Of a stretch of 64,000 bases of DNA, positions 23,562-30,846 are shown one piece after another. Origin of the DNA: Eikenella corrodens (lineage in GTDB: Bacteria > Pseudomonadota > Gammaproteobacteria > Burkholderiales > Neisseriaceae). The stretch covers positions 930,001-994,000 of the forward strand of contig NZ_CP034670.1 of assembly GCF_003990355.1 (NCBI RefSeq), in the 5' to 3' direction. Below the pieces are notes generated by a model, which made no database searches, was not told the DNA's origin, and saw nothing but the letters and a program-made list of their open reading frames with translations. Position 1 is the first letter of the stretch. Every line of letters begins with the position of its first letter. Both the position numbers and the translations under genes were made by a program.

Positions 23562-24244
23562 GGGGTTTCCTCGGGATGACGTTTGCGCAGCAGGGTGAGG
23601 CCGTCGCCCAGGGGCAGGGTGAGGGCGGCTACGCGGGGGTCGGTTTGCAGGGATTGGTTGAAGGCGCGGATGCGCTCGATGGATTCGGGCGCGGGTTCGG
23701 CATTTTCTTGATACACGCGGCCGCCGAGCAGGAGATTATCGATGGCGATGAGGCCGCCGGGGCGCAGCAGGGTGAGGCAGCGTTCGTAGTAGTGGGCGGT
23801 GGGCGGTTTGTCGGCGTCGATCAGGGCGAAATCGTAGCTGCCGCTGCGGCCTTGTTCGATGAGTTGGTCGAGTGTGATGAGGGCAGGCTGGAGGTGGAGC
23901 TCGATTTTGTGCTCCACGCCGGCTTCGCGCCAGAAGCGACGCGCGGTGTTGGTGTAGGTGATGTTGATGTCGCAGGCGGTGAGGCGGCCGTGTTCGGGCA
24001 GGGCGAGGGCGACGGCGGTGCTGCTGTAGCCGGTGAACACGCCGATTTCTAGGCAGCGTTCGGCGCGGATGAGCTGCATGAGAAAGGCGAGGAGCTGGGC
24101 TTGCTCGGCGGCCAGGTGCATTTTGCCCATGCGGTGCTGCGCGGTGGTTTGGCGCAGGCGTTGCAACACTTCTGCTTCGGGCGGGTTGATGCTTTTCAGG
24201 TAGCCTGCAAGGCCGGGGGGCAGATGGGCGGTGGCTGCGGTCAT
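23552..24244 (-). CDS. Class I SAM-dependent O-methyltransferase (caffeoyl-CoA OMT-like)
   Basis: The 230-aa product has SAM motif I in CLEIGVFTGYSSTAVALALP (about residues 62-81) and the acidic FALIDADKPPTAHYYERCL motif with metal-binding Asp residues, followed by GGLIAIDNLLLGGRV. This is the bacterial catechol/caffeoyl-CoA O-methyltransferase-like family, dependent on a divalent metal. The natural substrate is unknown. It lies between the DUF3460 gene and the CpoB-like gene in one transcriptional unit. Confidence 0.88.
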   Translation of the reverse strand: MTAATAHLPPGLAGYLKSINPPEAEVLQRLRQTTAQHRMGKMHLAAEQAQLLAFLMQLIRAERCLEIGVFTGYSSTAVALALPEHGRLTACDINITYTNTARRFWREAGVEHKIELHLQPALITLDQLIEQGRSGSYDFALIDADKPPTAHYYERCLTLLRPGGLIAIDNLLLGGRVYQENAEPAPESIERIRAFNQSLQTDPRVAALTLPLGDGLTLLRKRHPEETPCA

Positions 24245-24259
24245 GGCGCGGTGCGGGGT

Positions 24260-24445
24260 TTAGTAGGAATAGTAGGTGTAGGGTTTTTTAGCGACTTTGC
24301 CGGCGGCGAAATCGGCCTGCTCTTCGGGGTTGAGCTCGACATCCCACAACAGGCCGCGGTTTTGGAGGCGGCGTTCTTGCTCTTCGGGGTGTTCTTCGAT
24401 GTATTTTTGCAGGAACTGGGTGGCGTCGGATTGGTAGTTATACAT
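24260..24445 (-). CDS. DUF3460 family small protein
   Basis: The 61-aa protein is rich in acidic and aromatic residues: YQSDATQFLQKYIEEHPEEQ, then a LLWDVELNPEEQADF motif and a C-terminal PYTYYSY. This is the compact, conserved pattern of DUF3460 proteins of Neisseriales and related betaproteobacteria; no function is known. It is the first gene of a three-gene unit, 15 nt ahead of the O-methyltransferase. Confidence 0.85.
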   Translation of the reverse strand: MYNYQSDATQFLQKYIEEHPEEQERRLQNRGLLWDVELNPEEQADFAAGKVAKKPYTYYSY

Positions 24446-24602
24446 GGTGTGTTTTCCTGTGGTGCGGGGTAGCGGCGATTATAACGGAAAGCGCTTGGTT
24501 TGGCAGCCGTTGCGGCGAAAGGTTATACTGCGCACTTTATCTGAAACACGCGCCTGCGCGCACACCGCAGGCTACCTGAAAAACAAGAAGAGAACACATC
24601 CT

Positions 24603-25976
24603 ATGCTGACTAGATGGCTGCGCAAAATCCTGCCGGGCAAACCTGAAGCCGCCGCAACGCATTCGCACAAACAGGTGCTGCCGCAAAACGAACACGGCAT
24701 CACGCCGGACGGGATCAGCTATGCGGCGGAAAAGGTGGTGTCGCGGTTACAGCAGGCCGGTTTTGAGGCTTATGTGGTGGGCGGCGCGGTGCGCGATTTG
24801 CTTTTGGGTGTCGAGCCGAAAGATTTCGACGTGGCCACCAACGCCCGCCCTGAAGAAGTGCGCAAAGTATTCCGCCGCAGCCGCATCATCGGCCGCCGCT
24901 TTCAGATTGTGCACGTGATGGTGGGGCCGGAAACGATAGAAGTTACCACCTTCCGCGGCGGCAGCCGCCCCGCGCGGCAAAACGAACACGGCCGCATCAT
25001 GCAAGACAACAGCTACGGCAGCATGGAGCAAGACGCCGCCCGCCGCGATTTCACCTGCAACGCCCTGTATTACAACCCCGCGCGCGGGGAAATCACCGAT
25101 TTCCACCACGGCGTGGCCGATATCCGCGCCAAGCGCCTGGTGATGATCGGCGACGCCCGTGCACGCTATCAGGAAGACCCGGTGCGCATGCTGCGCGCCG
25201 CCCGGCTTTCCGGCAAACTCGGTTTTCAGGTAGCCCCCGACACCGCCGCGCCGATTGCCGAATGCCTGCACCTGTTGCCTAAAGAGCCGCTGGCGCGCCT
25301 GTTCGACGAAGTGATGAAACTCCTGTTTTCCGGCGCGGCCATCGATTGCCTCAAACAGATGCAGGCCCTGGGCATGGACGGCCAAAGCGTGCACCCCCTG
25401 CTTGCCTGCGCCTTGGAAAGGCTACCTGAAAACCAAGGGCGCGGCATCGTGGCGCTTGCCCTCAACAGCACCGACAGCCGCCTGCGCGCCGACCAAGGCG
25501 TATCCGTGGGCTTTGTGCTGGCCGCCGTATTGTGGCCGCAGGTGCGCGAAGCCTGGCAGCGCGTTCAGAATAGCGGGCTCAGAACCATGCCCGCACTCAG
25601 CGCCGCCGTAGCCGAAACCCGCGCCCACATGGAAAAAGGCTGGGGCGTGCCGCACCGCTTCACCGCCTCGATGCGCGAAATCTGGCAGTTCCAGCCCCAA
25701 TTTGAGCACCGGCGCGGCGCCCGCCCCTTCCGCCTGCTCGCCCAGCCCCGTTTCCGCGCCGCTTACGATTTCCTGCTGCTGCGCGCCCGCGCCGGCGAAG
25801 TGGAGCAGGGCGTTGCCGACTGGTGGACAGCGTTCCAAGAGGCCGACGAAGAACAGCGCAAGCAGATGATTCAAGCCGCCGAACAACGCCCCGACAGCGG
25901 CGATGCCCCCGCCAAAAAACGCCGCCGCCGGCGCAAGAAGAAAACAGGCGCGGTAGATAAAGGCGCGGCCGAATAG
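24603..25976 (+). CDS. pcnB: Poly(A) polymerase PcnB
   Basis: The 457-aa product adds 3' poly(A) tails that mark RNA for decay. The class II nucleotidyltransferase motif is YVVGGAVRDLLLG followed by DFDVAT (Asp74 and Asp76). RRDFTCNALYYNP and EDPVRMLRAARLSGKLGF are the PcnB/CCA domain motifs. The C-terminus is strongly basic (KKRRRRRKKK), as usual for PcnB and unlike CCA-adding enzymes. The start at 24603 follows AAGAGAA; upstream codons to 24444 lie in the divergent promoter region. Two DUS lie within the gene (about 25220 and 25420). Confidence 0.94.
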   Translation: MLTRWLRKILPGKPEAAATHSHKQVLPQNEHGITPDGISYAAEKVVSRLQQAGFEAYVVGGAVRDLLLGVEPKDFDVATNARPEEVRKVFRRSRIIGRRFQIVHVMVGPETIEVTTFRGGSRPARQNEHGRIMQDNSYGSMEQDAARRDFTCNALYYNPARGEITDFHHGVADIRAKRLVMIGDARARYQEDPVRMLRAARLSGKLGFQVAPDTAAPIAECLHLLPKEPLARLFDEVMKLLFSGAAIDCLKQMQALGMDGQSVHPLLACALERLPENQGRGIVALALNSTDSRLRADQGVSVGFVLAAVLWPQVREAWQRVQNSGLRTMPALSAAVAETRAHMEKGWGVPHRFTASMREIWQFQPQFEHRRGARPFRLLAQPRFRAAYDFLLLRARAGEVEQGVADWWTAFQEADEEQRKQMIQAAEQRPDSGDAPAKKRRRRRKKKTGAVDKGAAE

Positions 25977-26281
25977 GCGGCATTGGGTTGAAGCAGCCGT
26001 AAGCCGGATTCCCGAATCTGACACTTCATTACAAAGGCTACCTGAAAACCATCTTGGCATACATGCCCATCTTGCGGTTGTTTTGTCCACGCTACGCTTG
26101 TTAATTGGCAAAGGTATTGAATAAAAATTAGGACTAGGTAGATAAATTAAATATTCGCCTTCTAAACAAAGGAAAATGGATTTAAATCCGGGTATGCATG
26201 GAGAGAAAATAAATATTAGTTTCCTAGGAATATTTTACCAATTAAGCGAAGTTAATTTTAAAAGTTATTAGGAGGATATTT
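25977..26281. other. AT-rich intergenic region
   Basis: This 305-bp stretch between pcnB and a small orphan gene contains one DUS at about 26036 and a GTCGGATT-like palindrome relic near 25990. The last 150 bp are strongly AT-rich and likely hold the orphan promoter. No ORF is supported. Confidence 0.5.
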
Positions 26282-26644
26282 ATGGGTAGAAAGATGTGTA
26301 GGCTTGCTGCCGACCCTAATTATTTATGGGATTCACCAATTGAAATAGATACGTTAATGCCTATTGTCCATGTAGTGAATGATATAGGGCTTTTAATTCC
26401 AAGATTTGTATCTAAAGAATATGGGAAGCTATATTTATTCTTAACAGATGATCCAAAACAGCATGGGCAGCCACTCCAACTCGGTTTCTTATTTTTTGTG
26501 GATACCGACAAAATTGTGGGGGGCGATGAAGACGAAAGCCGCAAGGTTATTATCTCCCTAATCAAAGATGGCTTGATTGAAATGGGTAAAACACACGGCT
26601 GGAGCAAAGAACATATCGATGAGCTATTTGTAAAAGTGAAATAA
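26282..26644 (+). CDS. Small orphan hypothetical protein, AT-rich gene
   Basis: The 120-aa product is soluble, with a pattern of beta strands (MPIVHVVNDIGLLIPRFV, YLFLTDDPKQHGQPLQLGFL) followed by a C-terminal helix (KTHGWSKEHIDELFVKVK). The first half of the gene is very AT-rich and the second half looks like host DNA. TTAGGAGGATATTT before the ATG is an excellent ribosome site. No family was recognised; the position between housekeeping genes suggests an acquired cargo gene. Confidence 0.65.
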   Translation: MGRKMCRLAADPNYLWDSPIEIDTLMPIVHVVNDIGLLIPRFVSKEYGKLYLFLTDDPKQHGQPLQLGFLFFVDTDKIVGGDEDESRKVIISLIKDGLIEMGKTHGWSKEHIDELFVKVK

Positions 26645-26757
26645 GCAGCCGTAGGTTGGACACCCAAATCCGACCTTACTCACAGGCTACCTGAAAATCC
26701 CGCCGACTCCGTTTTCAGGTAGCCCGATTCCAATCACTCCATGATTAAAAACGCCAA

Positions 26758-27252
26758 ATGAAGCAAGCCATTATTGCCTTGGGCAGCAACCTCGAACAGC
26801 CCGTTTCCCAGCTGCAAAACGCGCTGGCCGCGCTGGCTGCGCATCCGCAAGTGCAGGTGCTGGCTGCTTCCTCGTTTTACCGCACCGCGCCGGTGGGCTA
26901 TGCCGACCAGCCCGACTTCATCAACGCCGTGGCGTTGCTGGCCACCGATTTGCCCGCTGCCGAACTGCTCGCGCTGCTGCACCAAACCGAAGCCGCCGCC
27001 GGCCGCGTGCGCAGCTTCCGCAATGCCCCGCGCACGCTGGATTTGGACTTAATCGACTACGCCGGCCAAACGCTCGACAGCCCCGCCTTGCAGCTGCCGC
27101 ACCCGCGCGCCCATCAGCGCGGCTTCGTGATGATTCCCCTGGCCGAAATCGCCCCGCGGCACATCCTGCCCGGCCAAACCGCCACCGCTGCCGAGCTGGC
27201 CGCCACGCTGGGCAATGAAGGCGTGCAACGTTTAGATGAAACAGAGAGTTAA
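26758..27252 (+). CDS. folK: 2-amino-4-hydroxy-6-hydroxymethyldihydropteridine pyrophosphokinase
   Basis: The 164-aa enzyme transfers pyrophosphate from ATP to the hydroxymethylpterin in folate synthesis. The HPPK signature is present: IIALGSNLEQP at the N-terminus, YRTAPVG..DQPDFINAVALL near residues 41-62, and RNAPRTLDLDLIDY near residues 88-101 with the Mg-binding Asp pair (DLDLID). The length is as expected. The next gene, a deoxynucleoside kinase, follows by 70 nt including DUS copies; the same pairing occurs in other Neisseriaceae. Confidence 0.95.
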   Translation: MKQAIIALGSNLEQPVSQLQNALAALAAHPQVQVLAASSFYRTAPVGYADQPDFINAVALLATDLPAAELLALLHQTEAAAGRVRSFRNAPRTLDLDLIDYAGQTLDSPALQLPHPRAHQRGFVMIPLAEIAPRHILPGQTATAAELAATLGNEGVQRLDETES

Positions 27253-27255
27253 ATT

Positions 27256-27306
27256 TTTCAGGTAGCCTTCAATAGGCTGCCTGACCCCCGAAAGGCTACC
27301 TGAAAC
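27256..27306 (+). terminator. DUS cluster between folK and the kinase gene
   Basis: TTTTTCAGGTAGCCTT, AGGCTGCCTGA (variant) and AAGGCTACCTGAAA occur in 50 nt and can form alternative hairpins. The last one overlaps the region just before the kinase ribosome site, so it may be a weak terminator or attenuator. Confidence 0.45.
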
Positions 27307-27322
27307 ATTCCAAGGAGAAACC

Positions 27323-27982
27323 ATGCAGGCAGACTACCGCTACATCGTTGTGGAAGGCCCCATCGGCAGCGGCAAATCCCCGCTCAGCCGCAAGCTGGCC
27401 GAGCATTTCGGCTGCACCCTCATCAGCGAGCAGCCCGAGCAAAACCCGTTTTTGGAACAGTTCTACCTCAATGCCGCCAACCACGGCCTGGCCGCCGAAC
27501 TCTACTTCCTGATGCGCCGCACCGAAACGCTCAACCTCATTGCCGCCGCCGACGAAATCGGCAACGCCAACCACAGCATGCAGCGCGTGGTGAGCGATTT
27601 CCTGCTGGAAAAAGACCAGATTTTCGTGCCCACCATCCTGCGTGAAGACGAGCAGGCGCTGTATTGGCAGCTCAAGCAAAAAATCATGCCCGAAATTCCC
27701 GTGCCCGATTTGGTAATTTACCTGCAAACCAGCGCTGGAGCTGCTGAAGCGCAGCTGCGCAGCCGGGGCGACAACCACATCAACCTGTTCCCGCCCGGCT
27801 ACCTGCAGCAGGTGCACGAGGAATACCACCGCTATTTCTACCTCTACGACCGCGCCCCGCTGCTGATTGCCAACACCGAAGAGCTGGATTTCGTGAACAA
27901 TCCCGACCACTTCCAACTGCTGCTGCACGCCATCGCCAATATGCGCGGCAGTCGGCATTATTTGAACTTGAGCGAACGCTAG
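27323..27982 (+). CDS. Deoxynucleoside kinase (dAdo/dGuo kinase family)
   Basis: The 219-aa salvage enzyme phosphorylates deoxynucleosides. The P-loop is EGPIGSGKSPLSRKLA (G12-S19, with an unusual Pro after GKS). YFLMRRTETLN (substrate loop), DQIFVPTILREDEQALY with the ERD-like RED motif, and YLQTSAGAAEAQLRSRG (the LID region) follow. It matches the deoxyadenosine/deoxyguanosine kinases of Gram-negative and Gram-positive bacteria. Exact base preference is not visible. Confidence 0.85.
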   Translation: MQADYRYIVVEGPIGSGKSPLSRKLAEHFGCTLISEQPEQNPFLEQFYLNAANHGLAAELYFLMRRTETLNLIAAADEIGNANHSMQRVVSDFLLEKDQIFVPTILREDEQALYWQLKQKIMPEIPVPDLVIYLQTSAGAAEAQLRSRGDNHINLFPPGYLQQVHEEYHRYFYLYDRAPLLIANTEELDFVNNPDHFQLLLHAIANMRGSRHYLNLSER

Positions 27983-27991
27983 GGCGGGGAA

Positions 27992-28025
27992 GAAAGGCTA
28001 CCTGAAAAATTTCAGGTAGCCTTTC
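27992..28025 (+). terminator. DUS-pair terminator of the kinase gene
   Basis: GAAAGGCTACCTGAAA and TTTCAGGTAGCCTTTC around a two-base loop make a near-perfect hairpin. Confidence 0.8.
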
Positions 28026-28044
28026 TTACAGGAAAGTTTGCGCG

Positions 28045-28125
28045 GTGCGTAGGGTGCGTGCCGCAGGCACGCACGCCGTTGCCCGTGTTATTCCAAAGCC
28101 GCGTGCGTGCGTTCCGCACGCACCC
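28045..28125. repeat. Palindromic GTAGGGTGCGTGCC-type repeat
   Basis: GTAGGGTGCGTGCCGCAGGC at 28049 and GTTCCGCACGCACCCTACA near 28110 are inverted copies around a short core. Repeats of this type are scattered in many proteobacteria; I see only one in the window. The rest of 28126-28415 holds one DUS (28198) and the sucC promoter region, with TATACT at 28321-28326 as a possible -10. Confidence 0.5.
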
Positions 28126-28415
28126 TACATGGCCTGCGACGGGAAAGGCTATCTAAAACCGCCCGCGCATTTATGCCTACCCTGCAAGAATCTTCCAGGC
28201 TACCTGAAACTTTGCGCTTTATCCTCCCCGTATAGTCCGTGTATGGCCGGACTGTCGTTTATACATCTCCCATTTACTTGTTCTAACAAAATTGCGCTGA
28301 TGTTGTCTGCGGGTTTCGTCTATACTTCGCCCTGCATTATCAAAGCTGGTTTTGAATTCGATCCTTGCCGCTTTCACGGTGGCAAACTGTGTTTAACCTA
28401 ACTGAGGGAACTTTG

Positions 28416-29582
28416 ATGAATCTACATGAATATCAAGCAAAAGAGCTGCTTGCGGGCTATGGTTTGCCGGTTCAGGGTGGGATTTTGGCCGCCAACGGCG
28501 AAGAAGCTGCCGCCGCATTCGATAAATTGGGCGGCAAATTCGCTGTGATTAAAGCCCAAGTGCACGCCGGCGGGCGCGGTAAGGCGGGCGGCGTGAAAGT
28601 GGTGAAAAGCCGCGATGAGGCCAAACAGGTGGCTGAAAGCCTGATTGGCACCAATCTGATTACTTATCAAACCGATGCCAACGGCCAGCCGGTAAACAGC
28701 GTGTTGGTATGTGAAGATATGTATCCGGTACAAACCGAGCTCTATTTGGGCGCGGTGGTGGATCGTGCCGCGCGCCGCGTGGTGTTTATGGCTTCCACCG
28801 AAGGCGGTGTGGAAATTGAAAAAGTAGCCGAAGAAACTCCGGAAAAAATCTTCAAAACCGTGGTGGACCCGCTGGTGGGCCTGCAGCCCTGCCAAGCCCG
28901 CGAAGTGGCCTTCAAGCTGGGCTTGAAAGACAAACAAGTCGGCCAGTTTGTGAAACTGATGACCGGCGCCTACCAAGCCTTCATCGAAAACGATTTCGCC
29001 CTGTTTGAAATCAACCCGTTGAGCGTGCGCGAAGACGGCAGCCTGGCCTGCGTGGACGCGAAAGTGGGCATCGACGGCAATGCTTTGTACCGCCTGCCGA
29101 AAATCGCCGAGCTGCGCGACAAATCGCAAGAAAACGAGCGCGAGCTGAAAGCTTCCGAATTTGAGCTGAACTATGTGGCGCTGGAAGGCAATATCGGCTG
29201 TATGGTAAACGGCGCCGGCTTGGCGATGGCCACCATGGACATCATCAAGCTCAAAGGCGGTCAGCCGGCCAACTTCCTCGACGTGGGCGGCGGTGCCACC
29301 AAAGAACGCGTGGTGGAAGCCTTCAAGCTGATTTTGGAAGACAAATCCGTGAAAGGCGTGCTGATCAACATTTTCGGCGGTATCGTTCGCTGCGATATGA
29401 TTGCCGAAGCCATTGTGGCCGCCGTGAAAGAAGTGAACGTAACCGTGCCCGTGGTGGTGCGCCTCGAAGGCAACAACGCTGAATTGGGCGCGAAGATTCT
29501 GAACGAATCCGGCCTGAAACTCACTTCCGCCGACGGCCTGAACGACGCCGCCGAGAAAATTGTTGCCGCCGTAAACGCCTAA
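28416..29582 (+). CDS. sucC: Succinyl-CoA synthetase (ADP-forming) beta subunit
   Basis: The 388-aa product with the alpha subunit converts succinyl-CoA and ADP to succinate and ATP in the TCA cycle. It starts MNLHEYQAKELLAGYGLPV and contains the ATP-grasp stretch KAQVHAGGRGKAGGVKVV (about residues 46-63) and the C-terminal domain LDVGGGATKERVVEAF and NIFGGIVRCDMIAE. The start at 28416 was chosen over the ORF extension to 28365 by this N-terminus and the TGAGGGAA ribosome site. sucD follows 10 nt later. Confidence 0.97.
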   Translation: MNLHEYQAKELLAGYGLPVQGGILAANGEEAAAAFDKLGGKFAVIKAQVHAGGRGKAGGVKVVKSRDEAKQVAESLIGTNLITYQTDANGQPVNSVLVCEDMYPVQTELYLGAVVDRAARRVVFMASTEGGVEIEKVAEETPEKIFKTVVDPLVGLQPCQAREVAFKLGLKDKQVGQFVKLMTGAYQAFIENDFALFEINPLSVREDGSLACVDAKVGIDGNALYRLPKIAELRDKSQENERELKASEFELNYVALEGNIGCMVNGAGLAMATMDIIKLKGGQPANFLDVGGGATKERVVEAFKLILEDKSVKGVLINIFGGIVRCDMIAEAIVAAVKEVNVTVPVVVRLEGNNAELGAKILNESGLKLTSADGLNDAAEKIVAAVNA

Positions 29583-29592
29583 GGAGAACAGA

Positions 29593-30483
29593 ATGAGCGT
29601 ATTGATTAATAAAGACACCAAAGTATTGGTACAGGGTTTTACCGGTAAGAACGGTACTTTCCACTCCGAACAAGCGATTGCCTACGGCACCAAAGTGGTG
29701 GGCGGCGTTACCCCCGGCAAAGGCGGCCAAACCCATCTGGGCCTGCCCGTGTTCAACACCATGAACGAAGCCGTGCGCGAAACCGGTGCCGATGCCTCCG
29801 TGATTTATGTGCCCGCGCCCTTCGTGCTCGATTCCATCGTGGAAGCCGTGGATTCCGGCGTGAAACTGGTGGTGGTGATTACCGAAGGCGTGCCCACGCT
29901 GGACATGCTCAAAGCCAAACGCTATCTCGAAACCAACGGCAACGGCACCCGCCTGGTGGGTCCGAACTGCCCCGGCGTGATTACCCCCGGCGAATGCAAA
30001 ATCGGCATTATGCCCGGCCACATCCACCGACCCGGCAAAATCGGCATCATCTCCCGTTCCGGCACGCTCACTTATGAAGCCGTGGCGCAAACCACCAAGC
30101 TCGGCCTCGGCCAATCCACCTGCATCGGCATCGGCGGCGACCCGATTCCGGGCATGAACCAAATCGACGCGCTGAAACTGTTTGAAGCAGACCCGCAAAC
30201 CGAAGCCATCATCCTGATCGGCGAAATCGGCGGCACGGCCGAAGAAGAAGCGGCCGAGTTCATCCAGTCGAACGTGTCCAAACCGGTGGTGGGCTACATT
30301 GCCGGCGTTACCGCGCCCAAAGGCAAACGCATGGGTCATGCCGGTGCCATCATCTCCGGCGGCAAAGGCACGGCGGAAGAGAAATTCCGTGCCTTCGAAA
30401 AAGCAGGCGTGGCCTACACCCGCAGCCCGGCCGAATTGGGCAGCACCATGCTGGAAGTGCTGAAAGCCAAAGGCTTGGCATAA
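29593..30483 (+). CDS. sucD: Succinyl-CoA synthetase (ADP-forming) alpha subunit
   Basis: The 296-aa product binds CoA and carries the phosphohistidine. It starts MSVLINKDTKVLVQGFTGKN, a typical SucD start; GPNCPGVITPGECKIGIMPG and the MGHAGAIISGGKGTA motif with the active-site His (about residue 246) are present. AAGGAGAACAG precedes the ATG. It is co-transcribed with sucC and ends at a strong DUS terminator. The other TCA-cycle genes are not in the window. Confidence 0.97.
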   Translation: MSVLINKDTKVLVQGFTGKNGTFHSEQAIAYGTKVVGGVTPGKGGQTHLGLPVFNTMNEAVRETGADASVIYVPAPFVLDSIVEAVDSGVKLVVVITEGVPTLDMLKAKRYLETNGNGTRLVGPNCPGVITPGECKIGIMPGHIHRPGKIGIISRSGTLTYEAVAQTTKLGLGQSTCIGIGGDPIPGMNQIDALKLFEADPQTEAIILIGEIGGTAEEEAAEFIQSNVSKPVVGYIAGVTAPKGKRMGHAGAIISGGKGTAEEKFRAFEKAGVAYTRSPAELGSTMLEVLKAKGLA

Positions 30484-30503
30484 TCCGGTTTGATTCGCTA
30501 ATC

Positions 30504-30537
30504 AAAGGCTACCTGAAGGTTTCAGGTAGCCTTTTTT
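30504..30537 (+). terminator. DUS-pair terminator of sucCD
   Basis: AAAGGCTACCTGAA and TTTCAGGTAGCCTTTTTT with a tiny loop and a T6 run: a canonical intrinsic terminator. Confidence 0.85.
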
Positions 30538-30645
30538 GCTGCGATAGAGACTACCTGAAAATCTTGTGTAAACGTAATGTGGCGGGAGCAGCTTGGGGTG
30601 AGTGCCCGGACTGCGGCGGCGGAGAGGCTGACGTTGGCCGGGCGC

Positions 30646-30749
30646 TATAGCGGATTAACAAAAATCAGGACAAGGCGGCGAGCCGCAGACAGTACACACA
30701 TTACGGCAAGGCGAGCCAATGCTGTACTGGTTTTTGTTAATTCACTATA
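30646..30749. mobile_element. Correia element (CREE), 104 bp
   Basis: TATAGCGGATTAAC...GTTAATTCACTATA with the usual core (CAGGACAAGGCGGCGAGCCG, CGCTGTACTGG). It lies between the converging sucD and mutL genes. Confidence 0.9.
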
Positions 30750-30776
30750 TATGCGTTTCCCATTCCCTTCAGACTA

Positions 30777-30825
30777 AGAAAGGCTACCTGAAAAACAGTT
30801 TATCCTGTTTTCAGGTAGCCTTTCG
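30777..30825. terminator. DUS-pair terminator at the mutL end
   Basis: GAAAGGCTACCTGAAAAACAG and CTGTTTTCAGGTAGCCTTTC form a long stem about 20 nt from the mutL stop. Confidence 0.75.
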
Positions 30826-30846
30826 TCTGCCGCATGGGCAGGCTGC